NCBI RefSeq assembly: GCF_024400535.1 | Contig: NZ_CP038800.1 | Location: 2,542,001 to 2,606,000 of the forward strand | From: Treponema denticola | Lineage (GTDB): Bacteria; Spirochaetota; Spirochaetia; Treponematales; Treponemataceae | Direction of reading: 5' to 3' | Length of the DNA stretch: 64,000 nt | Shown here: positions 60,028-64,000 of the stretch, in pieces | Layout of the letters: each line of letters starts with the position of its first letter | Numbering within the stretch: position 1 is the first letter of the stretch | Notes under the pieces: generated by a model | Told to the model about the DNA's origin: nothing | What the model saw: only the letters and a program-made list of their open reading frames with translations | Databases searched by the model: none | Translations under genes and position numbers: made by a program

Positions 60028-62148
60028 ATGGTAGCTGAAAAAATTTATCAGAAGGAAGGAATACGGTTTTCTATCTTAAGAAAATTGGTTTTCTTTTTTG
60101 GTACGTTAATCCTGATAGGAGGATTTACGATGGGAGCCTCTGCTTTATTTGTAGCAAGAAATGCCTTAATGGGAAAAATTGAAGAGGCCTTAATAATGAA
60201 GGCAAAGGATACGGCAGAAATTGTCGACGGCCGGGCCAATGCCTTATTATATTTTTTGGAAGGTCTTGCCCGTATTCCGACACTGCGCGACTCCGGCCTC
60301 ACTTTTTATGAAAAAGCAAGGGCTTTACAAAAAGACGCAGCTCGGAATAATACTATAGAATACTTTGGTATTTCCGATAAAAACGGGACGATATATTATG
60401 CTGACGGAACTTCCATTTTTGCCGGTGATAGGGACTGGTATAAGGAGGCTATTAAAGGCAATAATTTTATTTCTGAGCCGCTTATAAGCCGTACAACAGG
60501 TGAACTGCAAATTATATTTTCCGTACCTATTTATGATGATGAACACAATATTTTAGGTGTGTTTAGTGCCGTTGTTAGCGGCTTATCTCTTAATGATATA
60601 ATTGATGACATTGTAGTAGGAGAAACGGGCGGCTGCTACATTATCGATGCTTCAGGAACAACGATTGCCGATAAGGACATAGAACTGGTTAAAAACCAAG
60701 AAAACAGCATTAAAAGCGCTATATCCAACCCTGAACTTAAGAGTATTGCCGATTTTGAACAAAAAGTTTTAGCATCTTCTGAAGCAGGTTTAGCTAGATT
60801 TGTATATGAAGGACTAAAAGAAATAGCCGCTTATTCTCCTATGAAAACGAAAAACTGGAAAGTAATAATCAGTGCTCCTGTTCATGAACTTACCAGCAGT
60901 CTAAGGCCCTTAAAAATCACAATCAGAATTATAGGCATTACCATATTGATTATATCTATTATACTTACGGCTGTTATAGCCCTTACAATAGTAAAGCCCA
61001 TTACATCAACAGTTCAGGCTCTTAAAAATATTGCAGATGGCGATGGAGATTTAAGAGTATGCTTACCTATTAAACGAAATGATGAAATAGCCGATTTATC
61101 AAAATATTTTAACAAAACAATTGAAAAAATCGGTAACTCAATCAAAACGGTAGGTTCAGGCACTCAGGAAATGGAACAGATAGGAAATGAACTTGCAAGT
61201 AATATGACGGAAACGGCAAGCGCCATCCATCAAATAAGCACAAACATAGAAGGAGTAAAACAACAAGCCCTTACACAGGCTGCGAGCGTTACCGAGACCT
61301 CAGCGACTATCGAACAGATTATTAAAACTATCGCACAATTAAACGGCATGATAGAATCTCAAGCTGCCAGTGTAGCCGAATCCTCATCGGCAATAGAGCA
61401 AATGGTAGGAAACATAAGCTCCATAACTCAGACTCTTGCAAGAACGGATGACGCAATCAAAAATCTTGCAGGAGCTACAGCAGAAGGAAAAGAAACTCTT
61501 TCACTATCAAATACCGTAACTCAAAAAATTTCGGAGGAATCGGGCGGTCTTTTAGAAGCTTCAAGCGTTATCCAGCATATAGCAAGTCAAACAAACCTCC
61601 TTGCCATGAATGCAGCTATTGAAGCAGCTCATGCCGGAGAAGCCGGAAAAGGCTTTGCCGTTGTTGCCGACGAAATTCGAAAACTCGCAGAAGAATCAAG
61701 TTCACAGGGAAAAACAATAACTTCAACATTAAAGATTTTAAGCAAAGAAATTGAAAACCTTTCGTCTTCTTCAAAATTGGCCGAAGAAAAATTTGACAGC
61801 ATCTTCGCTTTATCTGAGCAGGTAAAAAAGATGAGTGAAACTCTTATGCTTGCAATGAAAGAGCAAGAAAACGGAGGCCGTGAAGTCTTGACGGCAATTC
61901 ATAATATCAATTTAATAACTTCGCAGGTAAATGACGGCTCAGCCGAAATGCTTGAGGGAGGAAAAAACATTGCCGTTGAAATGCAAAAACTTGATGACCT
62001 TACAAGAGTTATCACTGCAAGCATGAATGAAATGGCAGCAGGTGCACTCCAAATAAATGAAGCAACTCAAGAAGTCAATATCATTTCGCAAAAAAATAAA
62101 GAAAATATCGGCAATCTCGTAAGCGAGGTTGAAAGATTTAAAGTATAA
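60028..62148 (+). CDS. Methyl-accepting chemotaxis protein with dCache sensor
   Basis: A 706-residue chemoreceptor. The first membrane helix lies at about 18-40, the dCache domain at about 45-285 ([37 protein letters not shown]), the second helix at about 296-316, then HAMP and the signalling coiled coil. The tip reads [20 protein letters not shown] at about 532-551. It is a paralogue of the receptor at 14262: the sensor halves differ but keep the same motifs, and the signalling halves are almost the same. The ATG has AAAGGAA ten bases before it. A dispersed repeat and terminator follow. Confidence 0.95.
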   Translation: MVAEKIYQKEGIRFSILRKLVFFFGTLILIGGFTMGASALFVARNALMGKIEEALIMKAKDTAEIVDGRANALLYFLEGLARIPTLRDSGLTFYEKARALQKDAARNNTIEYFGISDKNGTIYYADGTSIFAGDRDWYKEAIKGNNFISEPLISRTTGELQIIFSVPIYDDEHNILGVFSAVVSGLSLNDIIDDIVVGETGGCYIIDASGTTIADKDIELVKNQENSIKSAISNPELKSIADFEQKVLASSEAGLARFVYEGLKEIAAYSPMKTKNWKVIISAPVHELTSSLRPLKITIRIIGITILIISIILTAVIALTIVKPITSTVQALKNIADGDGDLRVCLPIKRNDEIADLSKYFNKTIEKIGNSIKTVGSGTQEMEQIGNELASNMTETASAIHQISTNIEGVKQQALTQAASVTETSATIEQIIKTIAQLNGMIESQAASVAESSSAIEQMVGNISSITQTLARTDDAIKNLAGATAEGKETLSLSNTVTQKISEESGGLLEASSVIQHIASQTNLLAMNAAIEAAHAGEAGKGFAVVADEIRKLAEESSSQGKTITSTLKILSKEIENLSSSSKLAEEKFDSIFALSEQVKKMSETLMLAMKEQENGGREVLTAIHNINLITSQVNDGSAEMLEGGKNIAVEMQKLDDLTRVITASMNEMAAGALQINEATQEVNIISQKNKENIGNLVSEVERFKV

Positions 62149-62159
62149 AAATTAAGAGG

Positions 62160-62209
62160 AATCAACAACCCCGACGCGAGCGTCGGGGTATTAAACCCTC
62201 CGCACGAAT
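62160..62209. repeat. 50-bp copy of the GTGCGGAGGG repeat
   Basis: AATCAACAACCCCGACGCGA, then GCGTCGGGGTATTAAACCC and TCCGCACGAAT. It is the reverse complement of the short form of the element in the Rpn gene. The central hairpin CCCCGACGC/GCGTCGGGG is perfect. It begins 11 bases after the chemoreceptor stop. Confidence 0.8.
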
Positions 62210-62245
62210 AAAATTCTACTTTTGAATTTTATTCTTCTTTTTTTT
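62206..62245 (+). terminator. Terminator of the second chemoreceptor gene, partly made of the repeat
   Basis: GAATAAAATTC (62206-62216) pairs with GAATTTTATTC (62224-62234) over a 7-nt loop, followed by a T-rich run. The left arm overlaps the end of the dispersed repeat. Confidence 0.7.
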
Positions 62246-62277
62246 CGGTTAGATTTAACTTGAGGCAATGCGACTGC

Positions 62278-62306
62278 TTGTAAATATAATAAAAAAATGA
62301 TAAAAT
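62278..62306 (+). promoter_or_regulatory. Promoter of the DUF6110-P-type ATPase operon
   Basis: TTGTAA (62278-62283), 17-nt spacer, TAAAAT (62301-62306). Confidence 0.6.
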
Positions 62307-62324
62307 ACGCCCTACAAAGATAGG

Positions 62325-62423
62325 ATTATTGGAGGTATGATAAACAGCTCGGCAGAAATTCTGCCTTACTGTTTATCTGACGAGTTTTGTGCAAAGCACA
62401 AAACATCGCATTATTGGAGGTAT
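62325..62423 (+). repeat. Palindromic insertion flanked by a 14-bp direct repeat that holds the ribosome-binding site
   Basis: ATTATTGGAGGTAT occurs at 62325-62338 and again at 62410-62423. The 71 bases between them are two nested or adjacent hairpins: GATAAACAG...CTGTTTATC with GGCAGA/TCTGCC inside, and GTTTTGTGC/GCACAAAAC. The simplest reading is a small palindromic element that duplicated 14 bp of target, copying the Shine-Dalgarno of the gene at 62426. Confidence 0.7.
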
Positions 62424-62429
62424 ATATGA
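62337..62429 (+). other. 30-codon upstream reading frame created by the insertion
   Basis: The first copy of GGAGG lies directly before ATG 62337. The frame runs 30 codons (MINSSAEILPYCLSDEF...) through the hairpins and the second ribosome-binding site and stops at TGA 62427-62429, overlapping the ATG of the next gene by two bases. It could be translated and couple to the next gene. Spacing from the GGAGG to this ATG is very short (1 base), which weakens the case. Confidence 0.4.
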
Positions 62430-62647
62430 CTAAATGGGGAGCATTTGCACTCGGTGTTGTTGCAGGCGGAGCCGCAGTTCTTTTAGCCAGAAACGCTAAT
62501 TTTAAAAAGGCTTGTGCCAAGGTAGTTGGGGCCGGCTTAAAATTAAAAGACGACGCAGCCGCTTTCGTTGAAACCGTAAAAGAAGACGCTCAAGATATAA
62601 TGGCGGAAGCAGCTTATAACAAAGAAGCCGCTTCGGCAGCAAACTAA
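62426..62647 (+). CDS. Small DUF6110-like protein next to a P-type ATPase
   Basis: A 73-residue protein. A single membrane helix (GAFALGVVAGGAAVLLARN) is followed by an amphipathic, Lys/Ala/Glu-rich helix (FVETVKEDAQDIMAEAAYNK). Small proteins of this shape (DUF6110) are found next to P1B-type ATPases; that recollection supports the call. The ATG has GGAGG at a good distance. It ends 19 bases before the ATPase gene. Its role is probably regulatory or as a metal-ATPase subunit, as inference. Confidence 0.65.
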   Translation: MTKWGAFALGVVAGGAAVLLARNANFKKACAKVVGAGLKLKDDAAAFVETVKEDAQDIMAEAAYNKEAASAAN

Positions 62648-62666
62648 TCTGATTTTTTAAATCTTT

Positions 62667-64000
62667 ATGAATTTTTGTATTGCTCACCGCCTCCCTGGGC
62701 GTTTGCGTTTAAGGTATAGCCGGAGAGGTTTAAGCCGCAAACAAGCCGTTCTTGTAGAAACCCTTGTGTCTTTGCAAGAAGGTATAAGATCGATAAGTGT
62801 AAATCCTGTTTCAGGAAGTATATTAATTGAATATTCAGGGATAAGCGAAGCCGAAGCTCTTTCTTATATAAGAGCTCTAAATTCTTCTTACCTTGAAAAT
62901 GAAGAACTATTAGCGAGTGTGGATGAACCGATAGTAAGCGAGAGTTTAACGGTTTCTCTGGGAATGCTGCTTGCGGAATTTTTTATGCGCAGGCTTTTAC
63001 CTATTCCTGTCCGCAAGATATTGGCTCTTTTTTCAATTATGCCCCGCGTAAAAGGCGGAATGAGAGCCTTGAAAAGAGGCAGGCCCTTTTGTGCCGAAAC
63101 CTTAGATGCAACGGCTCTTTCTCTTTCCTATGCGACGGGAGACCTAAACACAGCCGGTACCATCGCAATGATGCTTGAAATGGGCGAAATCTTGGAAGAG
63201 TATACCCGCCGAAAGTCCTATGAAAATTTAACCCGGAGCTTTTTAAATACAAAAGAAACTGTTCATGTTCTAAAAGACGGAAATGAAACTGAAATTTCAG
63301 CCAATCTTCTTCAAGCCGGAGATACGGTTATTCTTAGGATAGGGTCGGTTATTCCCGCGGACGGAACGGTCGTATCGGGCGAGGCTTCCGTTAATCAAGC
63401 TTCAATGACGGGAGAAGGCCTTCCCGTGCACAAGGTTTCGGGAGATACTGTTTTTGCTTCTACCGTCGTTGAGGAGGGGGAAATTCATGTATGCGTAAAA
63501 GCTTGCGGACGGGAAACCAGAGTGAGCAAGATAGCCGATATGATTGACCGCTCTCAATCTTTGAAGGCGGCTTCTCAAATCAAGTCCGAAAGAACTGCGG
63601 ATAAACTTGTTTTTTATAACTTTTTACTTGCAGGCTTAACCTACGCCTTTACCCGTAACTTTGCAAAGGCAGCCTCGACTCTTCTTGTCGACTATTCTTG
63701 TGCGATGAAGTTATCTGCTCCTGTCTGCGTGCTTTCGGCCATGAAAAACTGTGCAGAGCATGGTATTACCGTAAAGGGCGGAAAGTTTTTAGAAGACTTT
63801 GCCCATGCCGATACAATCGTATTCGATAAGACGGGAACTCTTACGGAATCACAGCCCTCGGTTAAAAAGATAATTACCTTCGGCGGCAGGCCGGAAAAAA
63901 ATGTATTAAAAATAGCGGCCTGTCTTGAAGAGCATTTTCCACATTCACTTGCAAGGGCCGTTGTACGGGAAGCCGAAAACAGGGGAATTAAACACAGAGA
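62667..64000 (+). CDS. P1B-type heavy-metal-translocating ATPase, partial
   Basis: The gene runs off the window after 444 codons. The N-terminus (CIAHRLPGRLRLRYS) is the HMA-2 type degenerate metal-binding domain. The actuator has TGEGLP at about 248-253, the phosphorylation motif DKTGTLT starts at residue 387, and EEHFPHSLARAVV is the start of the nucleotide domain (HP locus). The membrane metal-binding motif is YSCAMKLSAP at 343-352 in place of the common CPC. There is no clear ribosome-binding site. It should export a divalent transition metal; the metal cannot be told from this motif. Confidence 0.88.
   Translation, partial: MNFCIAHRLPGRLRLRYSRRGLSRKQAVLVETLVSLQEGIRSISVNPVSGSILIEYSGISEAEALSYIRALNSSYLENEELLASVDEPIVSESLTVSLGMLLAEFFMRRLLPIPVRKILALFSIMPRVKGGMRALKRGRPFCAETLDATALSLSYATGDLNTAGTIAMMLEMGEILEEYTRRKSYENLTRSFLNTKETVHVLKDGNETEISANLLQAGDTVILRIGSVIPADGTVVSGEASVNQASMTGEGLPVHKVSGDTVFASTVVEEGEIHVCVKACGRETRVSKIADMIDRSQSLKAASQIKSERTADKLVFYNFLLAGLTYAFTRNFAKAASTLLVDYSCAMKLSAPVCVLSAMKNCAEHGITVKGGKFLEDFAHADTIVFDKTGTLTESQPSVKKIITFGGRPEKNVLKIAACLEEHFPHSLARAVVREAENRGIKHR

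Overview
The window looks like chromosome from an oral-type spirochaete, most likely Treponema denticola or a very close relative. This rests on the A+T-rich base composition, many lipoproteins with Treponema-style lipoboxes (FSC, WSC, TAC, SAC), two dCache methyl-accepting chemotaxis proteins, a long IleRS, a DUF3160 lipoprotein, paired M16 peptidases and poly-G tracts inside promoters. No database search was possible, so the name is an inference.

Layout. 0-3.5 kb: a deleted GNAT acetyltransferase, a poly-G promoter with no target, and four small membrane or lipoprotein genes (two with SHOCT tails). 3.5-7 kb: pyk, a NYN-LOTUS RNA-binding protein and two small envelope genes. 7-14 kb: MEMO-like and DUF3160 lipoproteins, an RlmM-like methyltransferase, a degenerate SDR-like protein and a YitT transporter. 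14-20.5 kb: a chemoreceptor behind a long hairpin-rich leader, a YgjP-type peptidase, a frameshifted DUF2804 gene, a DbpA-type RNA-binding protein, a rhodanese lipoprotein and tRNA-Lys(CTT). 20.6-25.4 kb: a glycerol-3-phosphate-dehydrogenase-like operon (GlpA-like/BFD, FAD oxidoreductase, DUF1667, orphan ABC ATPase) and lplA. 25.4-32.4 kb: the most unusual region. A four-gene operon (66-aa peptide, two unknown proteins, an ABC exporter) sits behind a promoter whose spacer is a run of 10 G. Next to it are an ABC-2 transporter with a YtrA-type GntR regulator, a perfect 15-bp palindromic operator and a divergent MFS exporter. 32.5-35.5 kb: an active/inactive M16 peptidase pair. 35.6-38.4 kb: a short cobalamin operon (cbiK, cbiL, broken cbiA). 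38.4-44.5 kb: HD-GYP phosphodiesterase, two zinc-ribbon proteins, a lipoprotein and ileS. 44.5-45.8 kb: an IS30-family element. 45.8-53.7 kb: XPB-like helicase, rsmE, mgtE, a polyprenol-kinase-like protein, gph, a TrmH-family methyltransferase and an Rpn gene broken by a 112-bp repeat. 53.7-64 kb: MATE exporter, a frameshifted membrane gene, a glucosaminidase lipoprotein, a three-gene ABC-2 system, a second chemoreceptor, and a DUF6110-like protein with the start of a P1B-type ATPase that runs off the window.

Themes. Promoters are classical (TTGACA-like, 16-18 nt, TATAAT-like) and easy to read. In at least six genes the start codon lies only 6-9 nt after the -10 box with no usable Shine-Dalgarno, suggesting leaderless mRNAs. 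Five genes are broken (deletion, two single-base frameshifts, a nonsense codon, a repeat insertion). Small palindromic repeats recur, and in three cases they have become part of a coding region, a terminator or a ribosome-binding region.
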